This document shows, in pieces, positions 16,387 to 24,394 of a stretch of 64,000 nucleotides of DNA. Where the stretch lies: assembly GCA_038561985.1 (NCBI GenBank), contig CP073276.1:3769269-3833268 (forward strand), written 5' to 3'. A program made the translations under genes and the position numbers. Origin of the DNA: Petrimonas sulfuriphila (GTDB taxonomy: Bacteria; Bacteroidota; Bacteroidia; Bacteroidales; Dysgonomonadaceae). A model generated the notes under the pieces. It was given only the letters and a program-made list of their open reading frames with translations. It was not told the origin of the DNA and searched no databases. Numbering within the stretch: the stretch's first letter is position 1; each line of letters starts with the position of its first letter.

Positions 16387-17544
16387 TCACAATCCCATCG
16401 CTTCACGCGTTCCCTCGTGCACGATCTTGCCCTTATGGGTTACCAGGATAGAACGGACAATTTCATCGTTCAGGTCCAGCGCTACCTCTCCGTCTTTCGA
16501 TAAGTATTTCACCAGGTTATAAACGTTTTGAGAGAACATCCAGGTAGAGCTGGTGGGAATTAATCCCGGTATATTCTTGATTCCCTGAACCATCACGTTG
16601 TGGATCACCTCTTTTCTTCCTGCCGGGGTAACCTCGCAGTTACCGCCCTGATCGATGGAGATATCCACAATCACTGCTCCGTTTTTCATCGATTCCACCA
16701 TTTCCCCGGTAATCAGAACCGGCGCCACCTTTCCCGGAATCAACGCGCTGCAGAACACAATGTCCATATCTTTCAGCACACTTGCCAGCACTTCACGCTC
16801 TTTCGCCAACCACTCCTCGGGGAGCTTTTGCGCATATCCGCCCTTGCCGACCGCCAACTCTTCCGGAATGCCGGTTTCAATGATCCTGGCTCCGACGCTT
16901 TTGGCCTGTTCGCTGGCAGCAGGACGAATGTCCATGGCGTAAGTCACTGCCCCCAGCCGCTTGGCAGTGGCCAGCGCCTGCAATCCGGCAACACCGGCAC
17001 CGATAACCAGCACGTTGGCAGGCTTAAGCATTCCTACGGCGGTGAACATCTGCGGCATGAATACCGACAAGTCGTCGGCCGCCATGATGATTCCCTTGTA
17101 ACCTGCACAAGTACTCATCGAGGTGAGGGCGTCCATGTTTTGAGCGCGCGAGATGCGGGGGATGCTATCGAGTGTGAGGCCGGTCACGCCCCGGGCGGCC
17201 AATTGCTTTACCATGTTGTGGTTTACGGGTGAGGCGGGATGGATGAACGTAATCAGGAACTGCCCCGGATGCATCATCTCCACTTCGTGCTTGCCCACAT
17301 TTTCGTTAAAAAGCGGTTCTTTCACTTTCAGGATGAGGTCAGCTCTTTCGAAGAGGTGCTCCGCGTCGCCTACCATTTCGGCTCCGGCTTCTCTATACTG
17401 TTCGTCGTAATAAAGCGATTTCACTCCGGCACCGGCTTCCACAAGCACGGTCATGCCGTCCTGAATAAATTTCTTCACGGTTTCGGGGGTAGCAGCCACA
17501 CGAGCTTCTCCCGACATAATTTCTTTGGGAATCCCTACGATCAT
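16387..17544 (-). CDS. pntAA: NAD(P) transhydrogenase alpha subunit, NAD-binding part
   Basis: 385 residues, soluble domain I. It begins MIVGIPKEIMSGEARVAATP, the shared start of PntA and alanine dehydrogenase. The NAD-binding Rossmann motif VLVIGAGVAGLQALATAKRL is at about 171-190, and the mobile-loop region is GGYAQKLPEEW. Family knowledge: domain I binds NADH and passes hydride to NADP on domain III of PntB. It is first in the operon pntAA-pntAB-pntB. The split of the alpha subunit rules out alanine dehydrogenase. Confidence 0.93.
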   Translation of the reverse strand: MIVGIPKEIMSGEARVAATPETVKKFIQDGMTVLVEAGAGVKSLYYDEQYREAGAEMVGDAEHLFERADLILKVKEPLFNENVGKHEVEMMHPGQFLITFIHPASPVNHNMVKQLAARGVTGLTLDSIPRISRAQNMDALTSMSTCAGYKGIIMAADDLSVFMPQMFTAVGMLKPANVLVIGAGVAGLQALATAKRLGAVTYAMDIRPAASEQAKSVGARIIETGIPEELAVGKGGYAQKLPEEWLAKEREVLASVLKDMDIVFCSALIPGKVAPVLITGEMVESMKNGAVIVDISIDQGGNCEVTPAGRKEVIHNVMVQGIKNIPGLIPTSSTWMFSQNVYNLVKYLSKDGEVALDLNDEIVRSILVTHKGKIVHEGTREAMGL

Positions 17545-17758
17545 AATTGATTTGTAATTTATTGTTCAAAATAATATTAGAAAACTAACTTTTTGGATGT
17601 TTCTCTTTGTAAAGGCCACTCAAAAATTAATCACAAAAATAGGAGAAAAAAATGACATAACGACAGTTTTAACAAAAATATGAGACTCCATCTCTAATAA
17701 ACTCAACTCTTTTACATTCTCTTAGGAGAAAAAATTTCCGTTTGTGCAGAATAAATGT

Positions 17759-17766
17759 TATTTTTG
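17759..17766 (+). promoter_or_regulatory. -7 box for fba
   Basis: TATTTTTG, about 49 bp before the fba start. A well-placed TTTG -33 box is not evident. Confidence 0.45.
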
Positions 17767-17814
17767 TACCTTGTTTTGGGAACGTAATTCATTAATTTTT
17801 TAAATAACAAGAAT

Positions 17815-18807
17815 ATGGTAAGTTACAAAGAGTTGGGTTTGGTAAACTCAAAAGAATTGTTTAAAAAAGCGATTGAGGGAGGCTATGCTATTCCTGCTTT
17901 CAATTTTAACAACATGGAACAGTTGCAGGCAATTGTTTCTGCTTGCGTGGCAACAAAGTCGCCCGTAATTTTGCAGGTTTCCAGCGGTGCGCGTAAGTAT
18001 GCCAATCAGACCCTGCTGCGTTATATGGCTCAAGGCGCCGTTCAGTATGCAAAGGAACTGGGATATGAGATACCTATTGTCCTTCACCTGGACCACGGTG
18101 ACAGCTTTGAATTGTGCAAGGATTGTATCGAAAGCGGTTTCTCTTCGGTTATGATTGATGGTTCGCACCTTCCGTACGAAGATAACATCGCGTTGACCAA
18201 GAAAGTGGTGGATTATGCGCACCAATTCGACGTGACGGTTGAAGGTGAACTGGGCGTTTTGGCCGGTATCGAAGACGATGTTCAGGCCGAACACCACACG
18301 TACACCGAACCGGATGAAGTGGTTGATTTTGTCACCCGCACCGGAGTTGATTCTCTGGCTATCTCCATCGGGACATCGCACGGAGCGTTTAAATTTACGC
18401 CCGACCAGTGTACACGCGACGAGAACGGCAAGTTGGTTCCCCCTATGCTGCGTTTCGACATTTTGAAAGAGATCGAAGAGCGTATACCCGGATTCCCCAT
18501 CGTTCTGCACGGTTCTTCTTCGGTTCCACAGGAATACGTGGATATCATCAACCAATACGGCGGCAAGCTGAAAGACTCGATCGGTATTCCCGAAGAATGG
18601 CTACGTGAAGCTGCCAAATCGGCTGTATGTAAAATCAACATCGACTCCGACGGACGCCTGGCTATGACAGCTGCCGTTCGTGAAGTGTTCGCCAACCAGC
18701 CCGCTGAGTTTGACCCGCGCAAATATCTGGGCCCGGCTCGCGAATCGTTGAAGAAACTCTATATGCACAAAACCGAGAAAGTACTCGGCAGCGCAGGCAA
18801 AGCGTAA
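17815..18807 (+). CDS. fba: Class II fructose-1,6-bisphosphate aldolase
   Basis: 330 residues. Zinc and active-site motifs of class II aldolases are visible: LHLDHGDSFELC (about 95-106), VEGELGVLAG (about 142-151), and the phosphate-binding VLHGSSSVPQEYV (about 228-240). Family knowledge: it cleaves fructose 1,6-bisphosphate to dihydroxyacetone phosphate and glyceraldehyde 3-phosphate in glycolysis and runs the reverse reaction in gluconeogenesis. A single-gene unit with its own -7 box and a strong terminator at 18835-18867. Confidence 0.95.
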   Translation: MVSYKELGLVNSKELFKKAIEGGYAIPAFNFNNMEQLQAIVSACVATKSPVILQVSSGARKYANQTLLRYMAQGAVQYAKELGYEIPIVLHLDHGDSFELCKDCIESGFSSVMIDGSHLPYEDNIALTKKVVDYAHQFDVTVEGELGVLAGIEDDVQAEHHTYTEPDEVVDFVTRTGVDSLAISIGTSHGAFKFTPDQCTRDENGKLVPPMLRFDILKEIEERIPGFPIVLHGSSSVPQEYVDIINQYGGKLKDSIGIPEEWLREAAKSAVCKINIDSDGRLAMTAAVREVFANQPAEFDPRKYLGPARESLKKLYMHKTEKVLGSAGKA

Positions 18808-18834
18808 TCCACTTTACGGTTTCTGAACGATACA

Positions 18835-18867
18835 AAAATCCCCGGCTACACTGGCCGGGGATTTTTA
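18835..18867. terminator. Bidirectional terminator after fba
   Basis: AAAATCCCCGGC and GCCGGGGATTTTT form a GC-rich stem with a short loop and A/T tracts on both sides. A near copy of this hairpin sits at 20838-20862, carried along by the duplication described at 18839-19003. Confidence 0.8.
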
Positions 18868-18870
18868 CTT

Positions 18871-19074
18871 TTACAAGGGTATTGTTATTTTTCGGATTTT
18901 GATCTTTGAGTCGGCGTTATCGGTATACACCGAAAAGAATTCAGGGCCGAAATTCACCGCCGCAACCTGGGTGCCTGCTTTCACCATCACTTCCGATTCG
19001 ATATTTTCCACTGTGTTATATTTAGTGAACAGGTTTGCACCACTGGTTCCACATATTACCCGTATACCCGGCAA
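18871..19074 (-). pseudogene. Fragment of a fimbrillin-like lipoprotein gene (C-terminal end)
   Basis: The last about 45 codons (SEVMVKAGTQVAAVNFGPEF, FSVYTDNADSKIKIRKI) are nearly identical to the end of the intact 194-residue gene at 20871-21455. Homology covers about 18839-19003, including the adjacent terminator hairpin, and breaks at about 19003. Beyond that the frame reads unrelated sequence. The rest of the gene is missing here, so this is a duplicated tail, not a functional gene. The stretch between fba and 19117 contains nothing else I recognise. Confidence 0.72.
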
Positions 19075-19116
19075 TGCAACAAGCGAGGCACACTCATAGC
19101 CAACATACCCTTTTTA

Positions 19117-20733
19117 TCAGAACTGGCGATCCATGTAATAGAGACCTTTCACTTCCGATCCGGTCAACGCCCTGTCGTACATCCTCACCTCGTCGATAAC
19201 CCCATTAAAAGGACGACCTGTTCCATAAAGAGAGCCGAAAAAGATTGGATTATCGCTTCGTGTATTGATAACATCATTCCTTGTTATCTTACCAACATCG
19301 GTGATTAACGTGCCATTCACATAATAGCGCACACCTGTAGTGAGTGTCTGGCCTTCTCCACCGATGAATACAACCGTATAAAAATTCCACACGGCTGGAG
19401 TGATCGCAGTCGATTTCTTTCCCAAGTTCGACCATGAGATATCACATATCAGCTCGCCGTTCACGAGACTTATTTCAAAACGGCCTCCATAATCCGTTGT
19501 TGGACCACCGTAGCTCAGAATGGCCTGTTCTGAAGCAGATAAGGCATCCGCTTTAGCCCAGAAGGAGAAGGTACGTGCGGCGGTGCCGGTGATCCCGGGA
19601 GAGGAGCACTTGATATAGTCACCGCTGCCGCCGTTGAATTGGTAAGCACGGTTGCTGTTGCCTTTCCGATCGGTGGTGAGTGTCACGTTCCCGTATACGG
19701 TTCCGTTGTTTGTACCTACCATATCGTTCGCATTGCCGTCGAAGGACCAGTACCCTGTCAGCCCGCTGTCGGTCGGGATCTTGATATACCTGAACCGGCT
19801 GCCGTCATACACCATTTTGAGGCGGTAGTACTTCCCGAGTTGCATGGCCCTGGCAAAAATTGTCTCGGTAAATGATGAACCGTTGATATCTTTGATATCC
19901 ATCAATTTGGAGGTGTCGGAAGGGTCAACCTCATCGCCCGGCACCACCCAGCGATAGAGCTTGAGCGACTCCCCTGCGGCGATAGTGGTTCCTGCAGGAG
20001 GAGAATAGACCAGCTCGGTACCGGCATTGGTATTGATAAAGCTGTTGTCGGCAATATCGAATGTGGCATTTCCGGTGCTGTTCCGCAGCCAGTTATAACC
20101 CTTTCCGGCGCTGGAGAGGGTAATTTGCCCCACGCTCACAGGGGATGGTGTATCGTTGTAGATCCAAACGGAAAAGATGGAGCCTATGTGGCTGAAAGAT
20201 ACCTGCGGAGAAGATGCCTCCGTCAGGTTCTCCGCCGCGAACCGCATCACGTTGATCGGCTCGGTGTCGCCCAGCAAAGTTCCGGAAGTGGTTCCTGCCG
20301 GAGCCGGGAATAGCACCGTCTTGCTGTTTGCCGGTGAGAAGGATGCCCCATAGATACCATAGAGATGGAAGGTGCCGGTGATCTCTTCGGGAATCACCAC
20401 TTCAAAATCGGCCCTCTTCCCATCCGCGGAGATATTGGTCACAGCCACATCTGGGACTGTCCTTACGATGCTTCCATTTTCACTGACAAAGCAAAGATGG
20501 ATCTTGTCTCCCGCTTTCCAGCTTACAGAAATGGCTCCCTCATCGGTCTCCGTGAAAGTGAGACGGGTGGATGACGTGCCGCTCTTTTTCTCCTCATCCG
20601 GCATCGAAGCGTTCAACTTGAGGGTACGGGCGTGCGCCGTTTCCATCGGATCTTCTTCAACGATCTCTTGATTGCTGCAGGCAGTTACCCAAAGCATCAG
20701 CAAGAGGGCAATAGTGAAATTGATTGTTCTCAT
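19117..20733 (-). CDS. Fimbrillin-like lipoprotein with C-terminal LamG domain
   Basis: 538 residues. The lipoprotein signal ends in LWVTAC (Cys about 19), so the protein is an outer-membrane or surface lipoprotein. Residues about 35-310 follow the fimbrillin-type pattern of Bacteroidales, with TRLTFTETDEGAISVSWKAG and AGESLKLYRWVVPGD. Residues about 325-535 form a LamG/concanavalin-A-like domain: GLTGYWSFDGNANDMVGTN, the AARTFSFWAKA strand, VWNFYTVVFIGGEGQT, and FNGVIDEVRMYDRALTGSEV. LamG domains bind glycans or proteins. It probably forms a surface unit with the 194-residue neighbour, whose N-terminus is related. The ligand is unknown. Confidence 0.82.
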   Translation of the reverse strand: MRTINFTIALLLMLWVTACSNQEIVEEDPMETAHARTLKLNASMPDEEKKSGTSSTRLTFTETDEGAISVSWKAGDKIHLCFVSENGSIVRTVPDVAVTNISADGKRADFEVVIPEEITGTFHLYGIYGASFSPANSKTVLFPAPAGTTSGTLLGDTEPINVMRFAAENLTEASSPQVSFSHIGSIFSVWIYNDTPSPVSVGQITLSSAGKGYNWLRNSTGNATFDIADNSFINTNAGTELVYSPPAGTTIAAGESLKLYRWVVPGDEVDPSDTSKLMDIKDINGSSFTETIFARAMQLGKYYRLKMVYDGSRFRYIKIPTDSGLTGYWSFDGNANDMVGTNNGTVYGNVTLTTDRKGNSNRAYQFNGGSGDYIKCSSPGITGTAARTFSFWAKADALSASEQAILSYGGPTTDYGGRFEISLVNGELICDISWSNLGKKSTAITPAVWNFYTVVFIGGEGQTLTTGVRYYVNGTLITDVGKITRNDVINTRSDNPIFFGSLYGTGRPFNGVIDEVRMYDRALTGSEVKGLYYMDRQF

Positions 20734-20837
20734 GGTCTATTAATTGGTAATAATTAAAAACTTCCCATACCGTAAAAATTATTCTCAAATTGTAAATAAA
20801 ACACAATTTTTAAGACATTTTCCGGAAAGTCAGTAGT

Positions 20838-20862
20838 ATCCCCGGCCAATGTGGCCGGGGAT
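20838..20862. repeat. Second copy of the fba terminator hairpin
   Basis: ATCCCCGGCCA...TGGCCGGGGAT followed by TTTTTAC repeats the hairpin at 18835-18867 and begins the duplicated block that includes the end of the 194-residue gene. The T-tract serves plus-strand transcripts, although no plus-strand gene precedes it here. This supports the view that the segment was copied. Confidence 0.65.
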
Positions 20863-20870
20863 TTTTACTT

Positions 20871-21455
20871 TTATTGGGGTACTATGATTTTCCGGATTTT
20901 GATCTTTGAGTCGGCGTTATCGGTATAGACCGAAAAGAATTCAGGGCCGATATTCACCGCTGCAACCCGGGTGCCTGACTTCACCGTCACTTCCGATTCG
21001 GTCAACTCGCTTATGGGCTTGAACCCTACCGGGGAAACATTTGCGTTTATCTTCCCTCCGCTGACGGAAGCTTCCGCCCCGTGAAGCGTGTAGACCGTAA
21101 AGGCGGACCGCTCATCGATCTCCGTGGGGACTTCGAGGGAAAAGGCAGCTTTCTTACCCTCCATGGTAATGTCTTCCGCAGCCAGCGTTACGGATGACCC
21201 GGTCACGAGCGTTGCACCTTGCTTGAAAAAGAACTGCAACACATCGCCCGCTTTCCATTTGACGGTGATTTGGTTGCTATCGGCTTCCTGTTCTAAACTG
21301 AGGCGGGTTGTTGATGCTCCGTCGGGCATGGAGGCCGTCAGGGTAATTTTGTGCCCTTTCGCCGTGACATCTTTTTCGTCTACAACCGCATCGTTGGTGC
21401 ACCCGGCAATAACGAAGAAAGCCGATACTGCCCAGAATAAGAATTTATTTTTCAT
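20871..21455 (-). CDS. Fimbrillin-like lipoprotein
   Basis: 194 residues with a lipoprotein signal (FLFWAVSAFFVIAGC, Cys about 19). The mature part matches the N-terminal half of fimbrillin-type proteins: TRLSLEQEADSNQITVKWKA, then GDVLQFFF and KKAAFSLEVPTEID. It ends FSVYTDNADSKIKIRKIIVP. It resembles the first 200 residues of the LamG protein next to it. Family knowledge: fimbrillin-like proteins are exported as lipoproteins and build surface fimbriae; whether this short version polymerises is unknown. Its 3' end was duplicated to 18839-19003. A 46-residue ORF precedes it. Confidence 0.75.
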   Translation of the reverse strand: MKNKFLFWAVSAFFVIAGCTNDAVVDEKDVTAKGHKITLTASMPDGASTTRLSLEQEADSNQITVKWKAGDVLQFFFKQGATLVTGSSVTLAAEDITMEGKKAAFSLEVPTEIDERSAFTVYTLHGAEASVSGGKINANVSPVGFKPISELTESEVTVKSGTRVAAVNIGPEFFSVYTDNADSKIKIRKIIVPQ

Positions 21456-21487
21456 AATTTAAAATTTGTGATTTGTAATGAATTCAC

Positions 21488-21628
21488 TTACCAGTCTTCG
21501 AGCGGTATGTCCGGCAACGTATCGGTGCTGCCCATGATGTTTTGAACCAGTTCGATGTCGACAACCTCAATTTGAGGTGCTGTGTAAAATTCAGCAGGCT
21601 TCTCCGTTGGTGTTTGTTCTGTTCTCAT
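21488..21628 (-). CDS. 46-residue small protein before the fimbrillin-like genes
   Basis: ATG on the minus strand at 21626-21628, stop at 21488-21490. It reads MRTEQTPTEKPAEFYTAPQI, then EVVDIELVQNIMGSTDTLPD and IPLEDW. Short Bacteroidota peptides of the form Y-x-A/S-P-x-I/M-E-V-V-D/E-I-E are common in front of surface-protein and exported-peptide loci. There is no signal peptide and the C-terminus is acidic. It is 32 bp upstream of the fimbrillin-like gene and probably co-transcribed. Function unknown. Confidence 0.55.
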   Translation of the reverse strand: MRTEQTPTEKPAEFYTAPQIEVVDIELVQNIMGSTDTLPDIPLEDW

Positions 21629-21713
21629 TGTTTTAAAAATGTTTGTTTTTTTAGTATCTCCGTTCCAGAAAAAGTAAGAAAGACTATCCGTCTAGCGCAT
21701 AGAGCGAGGGGTG

Positions 21714-22367
21714 CTAAAACCTTATAATCTCAGCATCTTCCTTTTTCATAAAATAACTCAATATATCGGCTGGCAATACCGTCTTCCCTCCGTTGGCATC
21801 CACATCAATATTTACGGCACTGTTAAAGGCATTCCACACAAAAGTGGCGCAGTTAAAACTGATCGAATCATTTTTTTTGGCAAACAGTTGATAGGGTTTT
21901 CCGCTGTTTAATTCAACATACCGTTGCAGTTTTTCCTTCTGACTATCGTTCAGGTGTGTTTTGACGAGCAGCAACCTTCCCCCGGCATAACCGTAATTGT
22001 TTTCCGCCGGATTAATCCGGAGAACAGGCATCATCTTTTTCTCTTTTATATTGAACAAAGATGACTCCGCAACCAACATCTTTTTAAAATCGCTGTTTTT
22101 AACAGCGATTGTGGTATCGCTTAAGAAGATGCCCAAATGGCCGGGGAAAGATCCGTAATACGGGTAGTTGCTGCCTGCCAACATAAAAGAGGTTACTTTG
22201 TAAATGATATCACCGCGTTCAACGGTAATTGTTCCGGCCGAATTAGTCCGGCTGTAATAACGACCATATATCCTGTCAATACTATACAACAAGAGGTAAA
22301 GCAATACAATTGCCCCTAAAGCATACAAGAACCTATTAATTGTTCTCTTTATTTTACGACTGTTCAT
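21714..22367 (-). CDS. YiiX-like NlpC/P60 superfamily cysteine hydrolase
   Basis: 217 residues with one N-terminal membrane anchor (about 14-32). The permuted papain-like core has the first motif RGDIIYKVTSFM, the histidine in FPGHLGIFLSDTTIAV, and the cysteine in ISFNCATFVWNAF near the end. This His-before-Cys order is typical of the YiiX/YebB branch. Family knowledge: members are amidases or peptidases of the envelope, some acting on lipids or peptidoglycan; the substrate here is unknown. It overlaps the upstream membrane-protein gene by 14 bp, part of a tight four-gene row (24200 to 21714). Confidence 0.78.
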   Translation of the reverse strand: MNSRKIKRTINRFLYALGAIVLLYLLLYSIDRIYGRYYSRTNSAGTITVERGDIIYKVTSFMLAGSNYPYYGSFPGHLGIFLSDTTIAVKNSDFKKMLVAESSLFNIKEKKMMPVLRINPAENNYGYAGGRLLLVKTHLNDSQKEKLQRYVELNSGKPYQLFAKKNDSISFNCATFVWNAFNSAVNIDVDANGGKTVLPADILSYFMKKEDAEIIRF

Positions 22368-23115
22368 ACTTCTTTAATAATGCGTCAAGTAAAACAAACA
22401 ATCCTATAAAGAACAGGGGGGCGGTAACATAAAAAACATGCATGATCTTGCTCCCATGTACAATATCAAAAATCAATGGCGTTGACCCTTGTGTAATTTC
22501 TCTGAACGACAACAGATGGTAAGCCGCGTACTCTACCGCAAAAAGCAGAACAAGGTAAATCAGCCAAGGAAAAGTGATTGCAAAGAAAGTACTTCCTTTA
22601 GCTTTGAAATTACTGAACAATAAGATGATCGTCCCCCCCGATATCGTCCAGCAGCTTAGCGCCCACCAATTCACGTAAGGAGAATTAAAAAAAGGTATAG
22701 TATAATTATATCCATACCAGCCTACCCAAATAAAAGCAACGGTTACTGCTGAAATAAATAACGCGAGAAACCTTGTGTACTTTCCGGTGTCATTCCATCT
22801 GAAGAAAGCGTACATGAGTGCTCCTCCGAGCATTCCAATAACAATATCGTTTACTACATCGACGGCTTTCTCCGGCTTGAACAAGTTCAGTATTGCGATA
22901 AAAAAAAGGGTTTCCACTACTTCAAAAACGCCCAAGATCAAGAGCAGTTTTAACCATCTTTTCTTAACGTTGTAAGCCGATAAAACTGCGAAAATGATGG
23001 CTCCGCTCCAGAGATGAACAAACGACCAGAAGTCATAATAGAACCAGTTGTATTCAAAGATGACGCCGTACAGCCATTCTGTGTTATCCCTTATGTTTTG
23101 AAAGAAAGGATTCAT
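22354..23115 (-). CDS. Multi-pass membrane protein of unknown function
   Basis: 253 residues with about seven hydrophobic segments (for example SGAIIFAVLSAYNV, LLLILGVFEVVETLFFIAIL, FLALFISAVTVAFIWVGWYG, FLIG-type C-terminal helix). Acidic and aromatic residues in the N-terminus (NWFYYDFWSFVHLW) suggest a lumen-facing active or binding region. No family recognised. It overlaps both neighbours (32 bp with the gene before, 14 bp with the hydrolase after), which points to co-translation and a shared job. Confidence 0.7.
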   Translation of the reverse strand: MNPFFQNIRDNTEWLYGVIFEYNWFYYDFWSFVHLWSGAIIFAVLSAYNVKKRWLKLLLILGVFEVVETLFFIAILNLFKPEKAVDVVNDIVIGMLGGALMYAFFRWNDTGKYTRFLALFISAVTVAFIWVGWYGYNYTIPFFNSPYVNWWALSCWTISGGTIILLFSNFKAKGSTFFAITFPWLIYLVLLFAVEYAAYHLLSFREITQGSTPLIFDIVHGSKIMHVFYVTAPLFFIGLFVLLDALLKKYEQS

Positions 23116-23497
23116 GTTTTATATGTATAAGAAAGAGTAGAGGCAGTATAAAAAGCAACGAAAGCATAAAATAGATTACGGCCAATCCATGTAAAAATAA
23201 ATATCCGGCAATAAAAAAAAGGATGACCAATGACTGTCTGCTCGGAAAAGATGGCTTATACCTGAGGATAATCAAGAGCCACCCCATGCAGTAGCTTGTT
23301 ACAGCCAACTCGTCTCCTTGGTTATTTTGAATAACAGTAAACGTTTTCGTTTCTAAATATTTTGAATAAACAGTAAAAACGTTCAGCTGCAACCATCCGG
23401 GTTTTATGCCTTTAAAAACAAAGAAGTATATTCCCAGCAGGCCGACAGCAATAAAAATCAGCCCCGTTGCCGTTAGAAATTTATTTTTGTTATTCAC
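23084..23497 (-). CDS. Small membrane protein of unknown function
   Basis: 137 residues with a GTG start at 23497. It has four hydrophobic segments, the first FLTATGLIFIAVGLLGIYFF and the last YFMLSLLFILPLLFLIHI. It overlaps the following membrane-protein gene by 32 bp and lies 10 bp after a lipoprotein gene. No family recognised. Confidence 0.65.
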   Translation of the reverse strand: MNNKNKFLTATGLIFIAVGLLGIYFFVFKGIKPGWLQLNVFTVYSKYLETKTFTVIQNNQGDELAVTSYCMGWLLIILRYKPSFPSRQSLVILFFIAGYLFLHGLAVIYFMLSLLFILPLLFLIHIKHESFLSKHKG

Positions 23498-23507
23498 TTC
23501 TTTGATA

Positions 23508-24200
23508 TTAGCTTATTGTATATTTTACTACACTTCCATCTTCAAGGTACATTTCTATACCAATTAATCCGAATTTATGATTTCCGATATAGATAATTTT
23601 GGTTACACCAGGTTCGCTGGAGGTTCGTTCCACCTGTACAGTTTTAATTTTGAGGGACCCGTAATCGTAATCATCAGTGGTTGATTTTTTCGTGACTTTA
23701 TAATTGGCTATTTTCCCGTTCTTTTTTGTATATGTCCATTTATCACCCACGTTTACGTCATATTTCATGATAACAGCCTGTTTGCCTGAAGCATTTACTA
23801 TTGCTACTCCTTCTGAACTGTTTTTAAATTTGAATTTCCCTTTGAAGTTTCCGTTGGAGTCGATAAATGACGATTTGTATTTATTAAAATCTTCTCCGTA
23901 TAAAGCATTTCCTATGTCATCAACGGTGCCGCTAAAACTTGAGGAGATGGGGAATGAAAATTCAACAGCGATTAAACCATTGTTGTTTTCTACAACTTTC
24001 ACCTGTGAATTGATGCTTGAAGCTGTCCCGCCTAACTTTATTGTTCCGGTTGAAGTATTTCCCACTTGATTTTTAGTCAAGTTTGTATCTCCACCCAATT
24101 CTGCACTTGAGCTACTTCCTTCTTTTTCGCAAGCAGACAGTAAATAAAATCCACATAGTAAAGAGATAAATAATTTAGAAACCGTTTTCAAATTTTTCAT
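23508..24200 (-). CDS. Lipoprotein of unknown function
   Basis: 230 residues with a lipoprotein signal (FISLLCGFYLLSAC, Cys about 24). After a Ser/Asn-rich spacer the mature part is beta-rich (GKFKFKNSSEGVAIV, GDKWTYTKKNGKIANYKVTK, TKIIYIGNHKFGLIGIEMYL), suggesting a single beta-sandwich. It is first in the row of four overlapping genes that ends with the YiiX-like hydrolase. No known family. Confidence 0.68.
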   Translation of the reverse strand: MKNLKTVSKLFISLLCGFYLLSACEKEGSSSSAELGGDTNLTKNQVGNTSTGTIKLGGTASSINSQVKVVENNNGLIAVEFSFPISSSFSGTVDDIGNALYGEDFNKYKSSFIDSNGNFKGKFKFKNSSEGVAIVNASGKQAVIMKYDVNVGDKWTYTKKNGKIANYKVTKKSTTDDYDYGSLKIKTVQVERTSSEPGVTKIIYIGNHKFGLIGIEMYLEDGSVVKYTIS

Positions 24201-24366
24201 AATTAAAATAGTTTTAAAGAATCAATAATGCATTAAAATGCGGTAGTGTTAATGATTTTTATTTATTCGCTTGTAAAATTACCGCAATATTTTTTACCTT
24301 TTTTGCTTAAAAACATGTTTGTGTTCCCGATTCGTAAAAATTTATTCCTAATTCATAAAAATTACT

Positions 24367-24374
24367 TATTTTTG
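24367..24374 (+). promoter_or_regulatory. -7 box for the AraC-type regulator
   Basis: TATTTTTG, about 21 bp before the ATG at 24395. No clear -33 box. Confidence 0.4.
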
Positions 24375-24394
24375 TAAAAACAAACTGCCCCCAT

